Assembly (NCBI RefSeq): GCF_009650605.1
Contig: NZ_WAJT01000004.1
Coordinates: forward strand, 433,986 to 497,985
Reading direction: 5' to 3'
Length of the DNA: 64,000 nt
Source: Labrenzia sp. CE80
Lineage (GTDB): Bacteria; Pseudomonadota; Alphaproteobacteria; Rhizobiales; Stappiaceae
The position numbers were made by a program, and so were the translations under genes. Within the stretch, counting starts at the first letter, position 1, and every line of letters starts with the position of its first letter. The notes below the pieces were generated by a model that was not told the DNA's origin, searched no databases, and worked only from the letters and a program-made list of their open reading frames with translations. Positions 52,378 to 61,742 of the stretch are shown here, one piece after another.

Positions 52378-53538
52378 TCAGCAGAGAAGGGCTCCGTTTG
52401 CCAGATAGGCGATCGTGCCCTTTGAAAGGGTGGCCTCTATCCTGGCGTTGTCTTGAGCCAGGTCTTGGGCAATGACGATGTCGCCCCGAAGGCCTGGCTC
52501 GATCCTGCCACGGTCGGTAAGCGTCATAGCCTGCGCTGGATTGATCGAAACCTGTGCCCATGCCTTTTCAAGCGGCATCGAGTGGTCTCTGATCAGTCTT
52601 TGCGCAGCCGAGAACATAGCTGGATAGTAGTAGTCCGAGGCTAGGACCGTTCCAAGACCACGGGTGACCATGTCGGCGGCGGTCGGCGCATTTGTGTGAC
52701 TGCCGCCCCGCACGACATTGGGCGCGCCAAAGACGCAATGCTCATCATGCGATCGGGCGTCGGCTGCAATTTCTTCGGCCAGTGGAAACTCGGCAATGTC
52801 GGATCCAAGGCTACGAAATTCCGCCCGGTCTGACAGTGTGAGATCGTCATGTGAGAGCATCGGCACGCCAGATGCTCTCGTCATCGTCGCGACGCGGTCA
52901 ATCGCATCGCCAACTGCGGCACGCCGATCCCATACCTGTTCAAAGAGAGCCAGATAGTCGTCATTGGAAAGACCTGCGCGGCTCGCCCAATCGGACAGCT
53001 TGCTGTGATTGCCGGTTGCGATTTTTCGATGTGTCGAGCTCGTGTGATCGTTGAAGGCGATGGCAAGGTCGAGCGGGCGCTCCAGCCAGTCCGAAATCAG
53101 GTCAATAGCCTCAAACGCAAAGGTTTCCCAGCGGATCTGAACGCGGTGATCGACGGAGAAATCTTTTCTCACGCGATCCAGTGTTTCCAGAAAAGCGCTT
53201 CCTGCTTCGATGGAGCGCAGGCCCGGTTCCCAGGAAAGGGTCAGCCCATGATACGCCGTGGTGATCCCATTGGCGGCAAGTTGCCGGTCGGTTTCGGCGA
53301 GCGCGAGCGGAAGGTCGAAGGAGACCTTTGGACGGGGCATGATCTGGCGTTCAAAGGCATCGCCATGAACATCGACGATGCCGGGCAATACCAGCCGATC
53401 GCGGGCATCCAGCTGGAGAGCATCAGCTGGTGCCGAGGCTCCAAGAGGTTGGATGATGCCATCCTGAACCAACAGGTCGGCATTCTCCAATGTATCTGCA
53501 ATGAGCGCACGCCCGTTGCGAATTAGGATGGGTCTCAT
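52378..53538 (-). CDS. phnM: PhnM-like metal-dependent amidohydrolase
   Basis: A 386-residue amidohydrolase of the PhnM family. Metal-site segments are LVLPGIVDVHGDAFERQIMP, AIAFNDHTSSTHRKIA, VPMLSHDDLTLSD and VLASDYYYPAMFSAAQRLI. In C-P lyase operons PhnM removes pyrophosphate from the ribose triphosphate intermediate. Here no C-P lyase genes are seen. The ATG overlaps the stop of the methyltransferase gene (ATGA), making it last in phnDCE-methyltransferase-phnM. Confidence 0.88.
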   Translation of the reverse strand: MRPILIRNGRALIADTLENADLLVQDGIIQPLGASAPADALQLDARDRLVLPGIVDVHGDAFERQIMPRPKVSFDLPLALAETDRQLAANGITTAYHGLTLSWEPGLRSIEAGSAFLETLDRVRKDFSVDHRVQIRWETFAFEAIDLISDWLERPLDLAIAFNDHTSSTHRKIATGNHSKLSDWASRAGLSNDDYLALFEQVWDRRAAVGDAIDRVATMTRASGVPMLSHDDLTLSDRAEFRSLGSDIAEFPLAEEIAADARSHDEHCVFGAPNVVRGGSHTNAPTAADMVTRGLGTVLASDYYYPAMFSAAQRLIRDHSMPLEKAWAQVSINPAQAMTLTDRGRIEPGLRGDIVIAQDLAQDNARIEATLSKGTIAYLANGALLC

Positions 53539-54212
53539 TTGGCAGTCAGGTCCGCAATCAGGTGCCAATGCCACGAGCCTGGTTTCTTGTGCAACTTGTC
53601 CTCAAGAGACCGCAGCTCGAAATCGCCGTAAAGCGCGACGAGCTCGCTGGAGTTGCAGTAGAAGTGCGGGTGCGCCTTGTCATCATCGCTATCATTGACC
53701 CACGTATCGGGGGCAATCTCTCGGCCCTTGCCGCAATTGACGTTGCGCTTGGACAGCATGGTGCCCTGGTAGATGCCGCCGGGCTTCAAGACACGTACGA
53801 TTTCAGAGATGCACTGGCGCACGATGTCCGGATCACCGTGATAAATGACGTTGAATGAAAGAACGTAGTCGAAGCTGTTGTCGTCAAACGGCAGCGCGTT
53901 CATCGGTCCAAGGTGCGTCTCGACATCGAGACCTTCGGCTTTCGCGCTGGCGCTCAGTTCCGCCAGACCTGCGTCGGCCAGATCTAGGGCATGCGTCTTG
54001 AAACCGGCGCGGGCAAACGCGAGGGCATGACGGCCGACCCCACAGCCGAGATCCAGAGCAGTCTTCGGTCCGTCTTTGGCCATCTGCTCAACAAGCGCAG
54101 CGACGTCGGGTTCTGCAACCAGCCAGTCGGCGCGGCCTTCTTCTGTCTGCCAACGCTTTTGCCATTCGAGATGGGCGGTATCTGTTTGTTCGAGAGAGTT
54201 CATTTCACTCAT
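53535..54212 (-). CDS. Class I SAM-dependent methyltransferase in phn operon
   Basis: A 225-residue methyltransferase: SAM-binding TALDLGCGVGRHALAFARAG, acidic THALDLADAG and NVIYHGDPDIVRQCISEI plus VRVLKPGGIYQGT. Its substrate is unknown. It overlaps phnE (ATGA, 54209) and phnM (ATGA, 53535), so it is tightly co-translated within a phosphonate-type operon, where methyltransferases are not standard. Confidence 0.85.
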   Translation of the reverse strand: MSEMNSLEQTDTAHLEWQKRWQTEEGRADWLVAEPDVAALVEQMAKDGPKTALDLGCGVGRHALAFARAGFKTHALDLADAGLAELSASAKAEGLDVETHLGPMNALPFDDNSFDYVLSFNVIYHGDPDIVRQCISEIVRVLKPGGIYQGTMLSKRNVNCGKGREIAPDTWVNDSDDDKAHPHFYCNSSELVALYGDFELRSLEDKLHKKPGSWHWHLIADLTAK

Positions 54213-55048
54213 TGTGAGTTTCCTTCAAGAATGTTGCGGCGCGCGATCGAGCCCAGGCGCTCAACAACAAGCACGAGTGCGAAAATCATCAGGATGATCG
54301 TCATCGCGAGCTGATAGTCGAAAAAGTCCATGGCGACCTTGAGTTCGATGCCGATGCCTCCGGCGCCGACAAGGCCCAAAACCACGGATGAGCGTGTCGC
54401 CTTTTCAAGTGCGAAGAGGGACGTGGTGATGAAAGACGGCATGGCGGCTGGAATGACCGCGCAAAAGATCGTGTCCAACCGGCTCGCTCCAGCGGCTGTC
54501 AATGCCTCGCCAGGGCCCTTTTCAACGTCTTCCATGGACTCGGCAAAGAACCGGCCGCAAAAGCCGATGGTATCGACTGCTATGGCAAGTGTTCCTGCGA
54601 AGGGACCAAGACCGACCGAGATGACAAAGACCAGCGCCCAGACAAGGTCGGGGACCGTTCGGAAAAACGCGATCAGAAGCCGGGCACATGCGCCGAACAC
54701 GCGGCCCAGAACGGTTGGTCGTGTCAGGCCCTTGGTTGCCATCATGGCCAAGGGGACACTCAAGATGACGCCGATTACTGTGCCGGCCAGGGCCATTTGA
54801 AAGGTCTCGAGGAGGGCTGTCGACAGCTGCGGCAGGCGCTCCGTTGTCGGAGGCCATGCCCGGGACAGGAAATCCACCATCGACGGACCACCTGATACGA
54901 GCGCCGAGAATGACCAGCCCGCGCCTTGGAATGACCAAAGAACGAAAGCGAGCAACGCGACGTGGGCGACGAAGGTCAGCGGGTTCTGCCGCTCAAGGCG
55001 TGTTGGAATCGACCGGCGCTCCGGCCGGGTTTGTGGGGTGTCAACCAT
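54209..55048 (-). CDS. phnE: Phosphonate-type ABC permease
   Basis: A 279-residue permease with about six helices: FVAHVALLAFVLWSFQ, PQLSTALLETFQMALAG, RTVPDLVWALVFVISVG and GPGEALTAAGASRLD with the EAA-like loop. Gene ends overlap methyltransferase and phnC. It imports phosphonate or phosphate esters with PhnC and PhnD. Confidence 0.9.
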   Translation of the reverse strand: MVDTPQTRPERRSIPTRLERQNPLTFVAHVALLAFVLWSFQGAGWSFSALVSGGPSMVDFLSRAWPPTTERLPQLSTALLETFQMALAGTVIGVILSVPLAMMATKGLTRPTVLGRVFGACARLLIAFFRTVPDLVWALVFVISVGLGPFAGTLAIAVDTIGFCGRFFAESMEDVEKGPGEALTAAGASRLDTIFCAVIPAAMPSFITTSLFALEKATRSSVVLGLVGAGGIGIELKVAMDFFDYQLAMTIILMIFALVLVVERLGSIARRNILEGNSQ

Positions 55049-55853
55049 AGAATTCGTTCAGGTCGGAGGAGGAAAGGACGGCGCTGTTCTGATCGAGTTC
55101 CACCTTGCCGCCGCGAAGAGCGACAACACGATCCGAATAGGCGAGCGCATGGGCGACATTATGCGTCGTAAAGAGCAAGGTGATGCCCTCTTCCTTTGAA
55201 AGATGATGAAACAGATCCATGACTTCCTGACCGGCGACCGGGTCCAGGCTAGCGACCGGCTCATCGGCGACAATCATTTTGGGTTGCTGCATCAGGGCAC
55301 GGGCGATGGCAACGCGCTGAGACTGGCCACCCGAAAGTTGGTCAGCCCGTCTCATTGCCTGTTCGGACAGCCCGACCCTTTCGAGGCAGGCGTAGGCCCG
55401 TTCTCTGATCTGTCGTCCGGAGAAGGCCTGGCTCCAGCCGCGTATTCCGCTCGCTCTGCCCAGATTGCCATGCACTACGTTGGTCAGTGCTGAGACGCGC
55501 GGGACCAGATTGTGCTTTTGAAAGACGAAACCCACGTTGCTGCGAATTTTCCGCAATTGACGAGCATTGGCCGAACGCAGCTCTGTGCCAAAGAGCACCG
55601 CTTCACCGCTGTCAGGTTCGATCAGACGCATGGCACATCTCAAGGCCGTCGACTTGCCGGCGCCATTTGATCCGATCAGCGCAACAGCCTCCTTGTTGGC
55701 AATTGAAAAGGAGACATCAGTCAGGATCGCGCGATTGGCCTCGAACGACTTGCACAGGCCTCGAATTGCCAAATCCGGTTTGGCGGGAGATGTCGGCGAT
55801 GGGGGATGGACCTCCGGCGCTTGCGCGCCGGTGGTCAAAGCTGCGGTCTGCAT
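55041..55853 (-). CDS. phnC: Phosphonate-type ABC ATPase
   Basis: A 270-residue ABC ATPase: Walker A GSNGAGKST, signature LSGGQSQRVAIARAL, Walker B MIVADEPVASLD, H-loop LLFTTHNVAHAL. It starts at the last base of the phnD stop and overlaps phnE by eight bases. The first ~25 residues are extra and Pro/Ala-rich. Energises import with PhnE. Confidence 0.92.
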   Translation of the reverse strand: MQTAALTTGAQAPEVHPPSPTSPAKPDLAIRGLCKSFEANRAILTDVSFSIANKEAVALIGSNGAGKSTALRCAMRLIEPDSGEAVLFGTELRSANARQLRKIRSNVGFVFQKHNLVPRVSALTNVVHGNLGRASGIRGWSQAFSGRQIRERAYACLERVGLSEQAMRRADQLSGGQSQRVAIARALMQQPKMIVADEPVASLDPVAGQEVMDLFHHLSKEEGITLLFTTHNVAHALAYSDRVVALRGGKVELDQNSAVLSSSDLNEFYG

Positions 55854-56725
55854 TATTTGCCGATGAAGTTGTCGTACTGCGGGAAGCCAGCGGTCGTGTA
55901 CATCGAGCGGACGATGTCGTAAGCGCCGTCTTCGATCGCGACCAGATCCATGCCGGAGTACTTGTCGTTCTCTTCATGAGCAAGGATGCCGCTGATGATG
56001 CTTTCCTTGTTGTCGAGGATCGCCTGGCGAACAGCCTCGGCAGTCTCGGGGTCAACATGTGCGGCGGCCATCAGCATGTCGTTCGGCAGGTCGCCGGAAC
56101 GAGCGATGATGCGGAAGAAACCGTTCGGAACGCTATCGTCCTTGTTGCGAACGCTGATCCAGGAGTTGTGGTTGGTTCCGATGGCTGCAACGTCGCCCTT
56201 CTTCAGAGCTTCATGGGCAATGTTGCGGGAGGTGTGCAGACGATCGACGTCCTTGACGGGATCAATGCCGTAGTCAGCCATCAGCTGCATTGGGCAGAGC
56301 ATGTTCGATGTCGAGCCAATGTCGCCAAAGGCAACCTTCTTGCCCTCAAGCTCAGCCGGGCGAACGATGCCGCTGTCAGCGCGAACAACGATTGCGCAGA
56401 AATAGTCAGGGCGGCCGAGACCGATCAGAGGCGTGGCTTCCGTCAGCTTGTTGATGACGATGTATTCAGCCGGACCGGTGACGACGAAGTCGACGCGCTT
56501 GGCGCGCAGTGCTTCAGCAGCTGCTGTGCGGCTTGTAACCGGGAAAAATTCAAAAGTATGGCCAGTTGCGGTTTCAAGCGCGCCCTTGAACGGACCCCAC
56601 TCGAGCTGAAGGCGCTCAAGGCCTTCAACATCGGTCACAGCCAGTTTGAAATTGTCTGCAAAAGATGTCGTGACGGACAGCGCAAGGGTAGCAGCTGCGA
56701 GGGCTGCGGTTTTCAAAAACTTCAT
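55853..56725 (-). CDS. phnD: Phosphonate-type periplasmic binding protein
   Basis: A 290-residue binding protein. Signal peptide MKFLKTAALAAATLALSVTTSFA; mature segments FKLAVTDVEGLERLQLEWGP, LRAKRVDFVVTGPAEYIVIN, GKKVAFGDIGSTSNMLCPM and GTNHNSWISV. The ATG with an AGGGAGAT ribosome site was chosen over an upstream ATG. First gene of phnDCE-methyltransferase-phnM. Ligand is probably a phosphonate, but phosphite or phosphate esters are possible. Confidence 0.9.
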   Translation of the reverse strand: MKFLKTAALAAATLALSVTTSFADNFKLAVTDVEGLERLQLEWGPFKGALETATGHTFEFFPVTSRTAAAEALRAKRVDFVVTGPAEYIVINKLTEATPLIGLGRPDYFCAIVVRADSGIVRPAELEGKKVAFGDIGSTSNMLCPMQLMADYGIDPVKDVDRLHTSRNIAHEALKKGDVAAIGTNHNSWISVRNKDDSVPNGFFRIIARSGDLPNDMLMAAAHVDPETAEAVRQAILDNKESIISGILAHEENDKYSGMDLVAIEDGAYDIVRSMYTTAGFPQYDNFIGK

Positions 56726-56985
56726 TTCAGGATCTCCCTGGTGGACGCGAGCTGCGTTAGCTGGCGGGGATATGCAAAACCCGACCCCAAATACCATCCC
56801 TACTTAACCCCACAGTGATGGAAATATGTCGTTTTGGTAAAATGAAGTCTGAAGACAGTAAGTATTGATATTGAATTCCGGGGATTTGTTGCCAATTTCA
56901 TTATTTGAATAATTGGATAAAATTAGTTGTCGTAATAAATATATTATAGTTTATCAGGATGTTGACATCTGTTGCTTCGATAGGT

Positions 56986-57888
56986 CTAGCCCTGTGAGGT
57001 GAGCCAATCGATATCAGCGATGCGGTGATGATAGTCGACAGCGACCTCCTGAAGGATCCGGGCGGCTTCGGCAACCAGTTCGTCGCGTGGTTCCCCGATA
57101 TAGGTGGCTGTGAACTGGAGTGGATTGGGCAACCAGCCTGGATCAAATGTGGCGATCTTGTTTTCGCCGACAAATCTGCGTCCGAGGGCATGGGGCAGGA
57201 TGCCAACGCCCAGTCCGGATGCGACCATTTCGAAGCCGGTGGACAGCGAATTGGTGGGAAAGATCTGTGCTGTGCTTCCATAGCGTTCGCGAAGCTCACG
57301 GGTCAGTTCCCGGTGAGGCCTGGAGTTCCGGTTGTAGGTAATCACGGGCGTCACCCTGAGGTCTGGCTCCTCCATGTTCAGGGGGCGATACCAGTTCAGC
57401 TGGAACGGCGGCAGATCGACATTATCGACCGTATATTCCGAGATCGGTCCCATCAGGATCGCCAGATCCAGGGATCGTTCAAGCAGCATTTCGCGCAAGT
57501 TGAGTGAGATATCGACCGAGACTTCGATCTTCAGTTTCGGGAAGGTTTGGTGGAGCCGTGTCAGGAAATCCGGCAGGCATGTCTGGGCGACCGTTTCAGC
57601 AACCCCAAGCCTGAGAAGACTGCTCACACTGTCGGCCGGCATGATGTCTGCCTTGATCCGCTCGACAAGCGCGGCGATCTGTTCCGCGTGGGCACGCAGC
57701 AGGACACCCTGTTTGGTCAAAAACACGCCGGTCGAACTACGCGTAAACAGCTCTGCGCCAAGAAAGGCTTCCAGGCTCGCGATGCGCGAGGAGACCGCAG
57801 GTTGGGAAATGTTCATCTGCTCGGCGGCACGGCGGACGCCGCCAAGACGGGCAACCCAAAGGAAGGTTCTCAACTGTTCAAGCGTCAT
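56986..57888 (-). CDS. LysR-type transcriptional regulator
   Basis: A 300-residue regulator. N-terminal helix-turn-helix (LEQLRTFLWVARLGGVRRAA, ISQPAVSSRIASLE), then an effector-binding domain with LLRLGVAETVAQTCLP and GFEMVASGLGVGILP. It lies divergent to the DUF1445 gene with a TGATC-N9-GATCA site between them, and it is also upstream of phnD on the same strand. The TRAP-amidase operon is the likelier target. Confidence 0.9.
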   Translation of the reverse strand: MTLEQLRTFLWVARLGGVRRAAEQMNISQPAVSSRIASLEAFLGAELFTRSSTGVFLTKQGVLLRAHAEQIAALVERIKADIMPADSVSSLLRLGVAETVAQTCLPDFLTRLHQTFPKLKIEVSVDISLNLREMLLERSLDLAILMGPISEYTVDNVDLPPFQLNWYRPLNMEEPDLRVTPVITYNRNSRPHRELTRELRERYGSTAQIFPTNSLSTGFEMVASGLGVGILPHALGRRFVGENKIATFDPGWLPNPLQFTATYIGEPRDELVAEAARILQEVAVDYHHRIADIDWLTSQG

Positions 57889-57906
57889 GTGGTAAGTCCT
57901 ATTTGG

Positions 57907-57925
57907 TGATCAGGAAATTGGATCA
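57907..57925. promoter_or_regulatory. Candidate LysR-box, TGATC-N9-GATCA
   Basis: An inverted repeat TGATC (57907-57911) and GATCA (57921-57925) with a 9-base spacer, the T-N11-A form typical of LysR-family binding sites. It lies 19 bases from the LysR start codon and 73 from the DUF1445 gene start. Confidence 0.5.
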
Positions 57926-57997
57926 CTTTGAACAAGAAATAGCAATTTGACTTTATACGCCGTCAGCTTCAGCCTTTTCCAGAGTGAAGGGGTGCGT

Positions 57998-58837
57998 ATG
58001 GTCCAGACCGTCAATTATTCAGAACTTGTCGAGCGCGATTTCGCTGCAGTCCGCAGTGCAATCCGGTCCGGACTGTACACGGGCCATACCGCGGGCCTCG
58101 CCAAGGGGCACCTGCAATGTAATCTCGCAATTGTCTCTGGAGATCTGGCGGACGACTTTCACGAGTTCTGTCGACTGAATCCGAAGTCCTGTCCGCTTGC
58201 TGGAGTGTCCGAGCCTGGCAATCCGCAGGTGGAGGGGCTCGGTGAAACCGTAGACATCCGCACCGACGCAGCACGATACAACATCTACCGCGATGGCGTA
58301 TTGGCCGAGCAGGTGCCGGATTTGAGCGATGTGTGGCAGCCCGATTTTGTGGCCTTTGCCATCGGCTGCTCATTCACCTTCGAAAACGCACTGCTGCGTG
58401 CGGGTATTCCCATGCGCCATATCGAAATGGACGTAACAGTTCCAATGTACCGCTCGTCCATCAAGACTGTTCCGTGCGGGCCTTTCGGCGGCGATACGGT
58501 TGTGTCCATGCGCCCGATCCGTGAAGATCGGATCGACGAAGTCTTTGAAATCTGCAGGTCCTATCCTCTTGCCCATGGCGCACCGCTCCAAATTGGTGCG
58601 CCAGAGGAAATTGGCGTCGCGGATGTCGGCAAGCCGGATTGGGGCAATGCGGTCGACATAGGGGAGGGCGAAGTTCCTCTCTTTTGGGCCTGCGGTGTCA
58701 CTCCGCAAGTTGCGATCATGCAAGCCAAGTCTGCTCTTTCGATCACACACGCCCCTGGTGCCATGCTCATCGCTGAAGTCAGCGAACAATGCGCGCCGAT
58801 CTACCCCTATAACGATAACAAAAAGTCGACTTTCTGA
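57998..58837 (+). CDS. DUF1445 / putative hydro-lyase (D-glutamate cyclase family)
   Basis: A 279-residue DUF1445-family enzyme. Typical segments: SGLYTGHTAGLAKGHLQCNL, PDFVAFAIGCSFTFENALLR, PCGPFGGDTVVSMRPIRED, WGNAVDIGEGEVPLFWACGV and FSITHAPGAML-like end. Members include a mammalian D-glutamate cyclase (D-glutamate to 5-oxo-D-proline) and proteins near 5-oxoproline enzymes, so a lactam or D-amino acid substrate is plausible. Start ATG at 57998 has a GAAGGGG site. Followed by TRAP, DUF2848 and amidase genes. Confidence 0.82.
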   Translation: MVQTVNYSELVERDFAAVRSAIRSGLYTGHTAGLAKGHLQCNLAIVSGDLADDFHEFCRLNPKSCPLAGVSEPGNPQVEGLGETVDIRTDAARYNIYRDGVLAEQVPDLSDVWQPDFVAFAIGCSFTFENALLRAGIPMRHIEMDVTVPMYRSSIKTVPCGPFGGDTVVSMRPIREDRIDEVFEICRSYPLAHGAPLQIGAPEEIGVADVGKPDWGNAVDIGEGEVPLFWACGVTPQVAIMQAKSALSITHAPGAMLIAEVSEQCAPIYPYNDNKKSTF

Positions 58838-58860
58838 ACCTTCCCGGAATGGAGAACAAC

Positions 58861-59907
58861 ATGAAAAAATTTCTCGCACTATCCACGCTCTCTCTTGCTG
58901 CGCTTACCGCAGCAAGTGCTGTTCAGGCGGAAGAGCTGTCCGTCGTCGGCAGCTGGAGCAGCCTGCCACTTTACAAACAGTATGAAATGCCTTTCTGGAC
59001 GGAAACCCTTTCGGAAGTTTCTGGTGGCGACCTGACGGCCACAATGACCACGCATGACCAGATGGGCATTGCTGGCGGCGATGTGTTCCGGATGCTGTCC
59101 CAGGGCGTCTTTGACGTGGGAATGACCGTGGGTGACTATGCGGTCGCCGACAGCGCGGCGCTCGAAGGTCTGGATGTGCCCCTGATCGCCACGAATGCTG
59201 CCACTGCTCAGAAGGCCGTTGAGGCGGCCCGTCCGATGGTCGACGACATCTACAAGGATGTCTTCAACGCCAAGGTTTTGGCGATTGCGCCCTATCCGCC
59301 GCAGGTCGTTTTCTGCAACGGGGAAGTCAGCAATTTGGAAGGCCTGAAAGGCAAGAAAGTGCGTGCCTCGGGCCGCATGACCGCCAAATTCCTGGAAGCG
59401 CTGGGTGCAGAGGGCGTCAATATCGGCTTTGGCGAAGTGCCCGGCGCCCTGCAGCGTGGCGTTGTCGACTGCGCCGTTACTGGAGCGGGCTCGGGCTACA
59501 ACGCGGGTTGGTGGGAAGTTTCGACCCATCTGATCACGCTGCCTCTCGGTGGCTGGGATCCCGTTGTCACCGCGATTAACCTCGACAAGTGGAACTCGCT
59601 CAGCGATGCTCAAAAGAGCACTCTGGAAAGCGCGATCAAGGAAAAGTTCGAGGCTCCCGCTTGGCAGTCGGCTCAGGGGGCACTTGCAAATGATATTGCC
59701 TGCCTGACCGGAACCGGCGAATGCACCTACGGTGATGCACATGACATGACCCTGATCGCCGCAAGCGACGAAGACTTGGCCAAGGCGAAGGAGGTCCTGA
59801 TCTCCGAGGTTCTGCCGGAATGGGCTGAACGCGCTGGGCCTGAGTGGGCCAAGCGTTGGAACGACAGCGTCGGCAAGGTCACCGGCGTCGAACTGACCCT
59901 GAACTAA
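58861..59907 (+). CDS. TRAP solute-binding protein, DctP family
   Basis: A 348-residue periplasmic binding protein. Signal MKKFLALSTLSLAALTAASA cleaved near VQAEEL; mature segments SGGDLTATMTTHDQMGIAG, GVFDVGMTVGDYAVAD, GLKGKKVRASGRMTAKFLEA and GALQRGVVDCAVTGAGSG, the Arg-containing ligand site. It starts 23 bases after the DUF1445 stop. Ligand unknown; neighbours suggest an amide, lactam or amino acid derivative. Confidence 0.9.
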   Translation: MKKFLALSTLSLAALTAASAVQAEELSVVGSWSSLPLYKQYEMPFWTETLSEVSGGDLTATMTTHDQMGIAGGDVFRMLSQGVFDVGMTVGDYAVADSAALEGLDVPLIATNAATAQKAVEAARPMVDDIYKDVFNAKVLAIAPYPPQVVFCNGEVSNLEGLKGKKVRASGRMTAKFLEALGAEGVNIGFGEVPGALQRGVVDCAVTGAGSGYNAGWWEVSTHLITLPLGGWDPVVTAINLDKWNSLSDAQKSTLESAIKEKFEAPAWQSAQGALANDIACLTGTGECTYGDAHDMTLIAASDEDLAKAKEVLISEVLPEWAERAGPEWAKRWNDSVGKVTGVELTLN

Positions 59908-59919
59908 GGCTGGAAACTC

Positions 59920-60453
59920 GTGACTCCGCTCATCTACCTCTTGAAGAAAATCAACGACCGGGTGGCAATTGCCGTCGGCGCAATGCTGATGGTCTGTGTC
60001 CTTTATACACTCGTTGAAATTCTGACACGCCAACTTGGCGGATCCTTGGGCGGAGTCGACGAGATTTCCGGCTACGTAATGGCAATCACATCAAGTTGGG
60101 GCGTGAGCTACGCCCTGACCGAGAGAGCGCATGTGCGTATCGACCTCGTGCGCGAGCGCCTTGTGACGAAAGGCCGGGCGCTCCTCGACGCGATTGCCAT
60201 CATGAGCCTTGCAGCGACAGCATTGGTTGTCGCCTGGCGCGGCTGGTCTGTTGTCGCCAAGACGCTTTCGACAGGTGCAAGGGCCAACACGCCGCTGGAG
60301 ACACCCTTGTGGATTCCGCAATTGCTGTGGTGGTCCGGCTGGCTCTGGTTTGCGATCTCGGCCGTTCTTTTGGTTGTTTATGTCATGCAAAAGCTGATCG
60401 TCAGCGACGAGGACGCGATTGAAGAAGCCGTTGGTATGGGGGGAAGCGAATGA
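59920..60453 (+). CDS. TRAP small permease, DctQ family
   Basis: A 177-residue small TRAP membrane subunit with four helices: AVGAMLMVCVLYTLVEIL, SGYVMAITSSWGVSYAL, AIAIMSLAATALVVA and QLLWWSGWLWFAISAVLL. A GTG start with GGA nearby. Overlaps dctM by four bases (ATGA-like). Confidence 0.9.
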   Translation: MTPLIYLLKKINDRVAIAVGAMLMVCVLYTLVEILTRQLGGSLGGVDEISGYVMAITSSWGVSYALTERAHVRIDLVRERLVTKGRALLDAIAIMSLAATALVVAWRGWSVVAKTLSTGARANTPLETPLWIPQLLWWSGWLWFAISAVLLVVYVMQKLIVSDEDAIEEAVGMGGSE

Positions 60454-61730
60454 TCCCCTTTACAGCCTTCGGTCTTCTCGGCCTCCTTGCCCTTTCCATA
60501 CCGGTCGGGATTGTTCTCTTTCTGCTCGCCTTCGGGATCGACTTTTTCTTCAGCCCGTTCCCGTTGATGCGCGGCCTTGGCCAGGTGGTCTGGTCTTCCT
60601 CCAACAGCGCAACCTTGATCGCCATTCCGTTGTTTGTACTGCTGGGAGAAATTCTGGTCCGCAGCGGCGTTGCAAGCAGGACCTATACCGCCCTCGATAA
60701 ATGGGTGTCCTGGCTGCCCGGCGGTCTGATCCATGCGAATATCGCCACATCGACCATGTTCTCTGCAACCTCCGGCTCGTCGGTCGCGACTGCCGCGACA
60801 GTCGCAACGGTTGCGATGCCTCAGGCGCGGGCGCTGGGCTATAACGAGAAGCTGTTTTCCGGCGCAATCGCCGCTGGCGGTACACTTGGTATTATCATTC
60901 CGCCTTCAATCAACCTGATTGTTTATGGGTTTCTGACTGAAAGCTCGATTCCGCAGTTGTTTCTGGCCGGACTGTTACCGGGTCTGCTGATGGCGCTGCT
61001 CTTCATGATCTTCACAGTGATCCTTTGCGTGCTGTGGCCGTCTCTCGGCGGTCCTCGGCGCCCGAGCGCTTGGCGAGAGAGGTTTGTCGGGCTCCTGGAC
61101 CTGATCCCGATTTTCGGACTTTTCGCTGCCATAGTCGGCTCGATTTATGCTGGCTGGGCGACGCCCACTGAAGCTGCGGCCATCGGCGTCGGCATTGCGC
61201 TGGCAATCGCAGTTCAACAAAGGGCATTTAGCCTTGATATGCTGTCCCAGGCGCTGCGCGGCGCGGTCCGCACATCGGCCATGATCATGCTGGTGGTCAT
61301 TGGGGCCTACGTGTTGAATTTCGTCCTGACAGCTGCCGGCGTCAGCCGTGCCTTGCAGGACCTGCTCAATGGGCTCGGTCTGGGGCCTCTGGCGACACTC
61401 CTCGTGATTGTGCTGATGTACATCGTCCTCGGCTTTTTCATCGAGACCTTGTCTCTCATGGTCGCGACGATACCCATCGTTGTGCCGATCATCGTGCACC
61501 TGGGCTACGACAAGATCTGGTTCGGGATCTTGATGATCATTCTGGTCGAAATGGCTTTGATCACACCGCCGGTTGGATTGAACCTCTACGTGGTTCAGTC
61601 CGCCCGGGGCAGGGCACCATTCAAAGATGTCATGCTGGGCTGCATTCCCTATGCCTTCGCAATGCTGTTGATGGTCGGTCTTCTTATCCTTGCGCCGCAG
61701 CTTGCTCTCTTCCTCCCATCCAGCTTGTAA
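60450..61730 (+). CDS. TRAP large permease, DctM family
   Basis: A 426-residue large TRAP subunit, about twelve helices: FLLAFGIDFFFSPFPLMRG, NIATSTMFSATSGSSVATAA, GTLGIIIPPSINLIVYGFL, PTEAAAIGVGIALAIAV and LITPPVGLNLYVVQS, all typical of DctM. Ends twelve bases before the DUF2848 gene. Solute import with proton or sodium. Confidence 0.92.
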   Translation: MIPFTAFGLLGLLALSIPVGIVLFLLAFGIDFFFSPFPLMRGLGQVVWSSSNSATLIAIPLFVLLGEILVRSGVASRTYTALDKWVSWLPGGLIHANIATSTMFSATSGSSVATAATVATVAMPQARALGYNEKLFSGAIAAGGTLGIIIPPSINLIVYGFLTESSIPQLFLAGLLPGLLMALLFMIFTVILCVLWPSLGGPRRPSAWRERFVGLLDLIPIFGLFAAIVGSIYAGWATPTEAAAIGVGIALAIAVQQRAFSLDMLSQALRGAVRTSAMIMLVVIGAYVLNFVLTAAGVSRALQDLLNGLGLGPLATLLVIVLMYIVLGFFIETLSLMVATIPIVVPIIVHLGYDKIWFGILMIILVEMALITPPVGLNLYVVQSARGRAPFKDVMLGCIPYAFAMLLMVGLLILAPQLALFLPSSL

Positions 61731-61742
61731 AAGGCTCCTGTT

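Noticed and set aside
56783..56793. A CCCCAAAT string resembling the operator core
   Set aside because: The right arm GGGG is missing, so no inverted repeat is formed.
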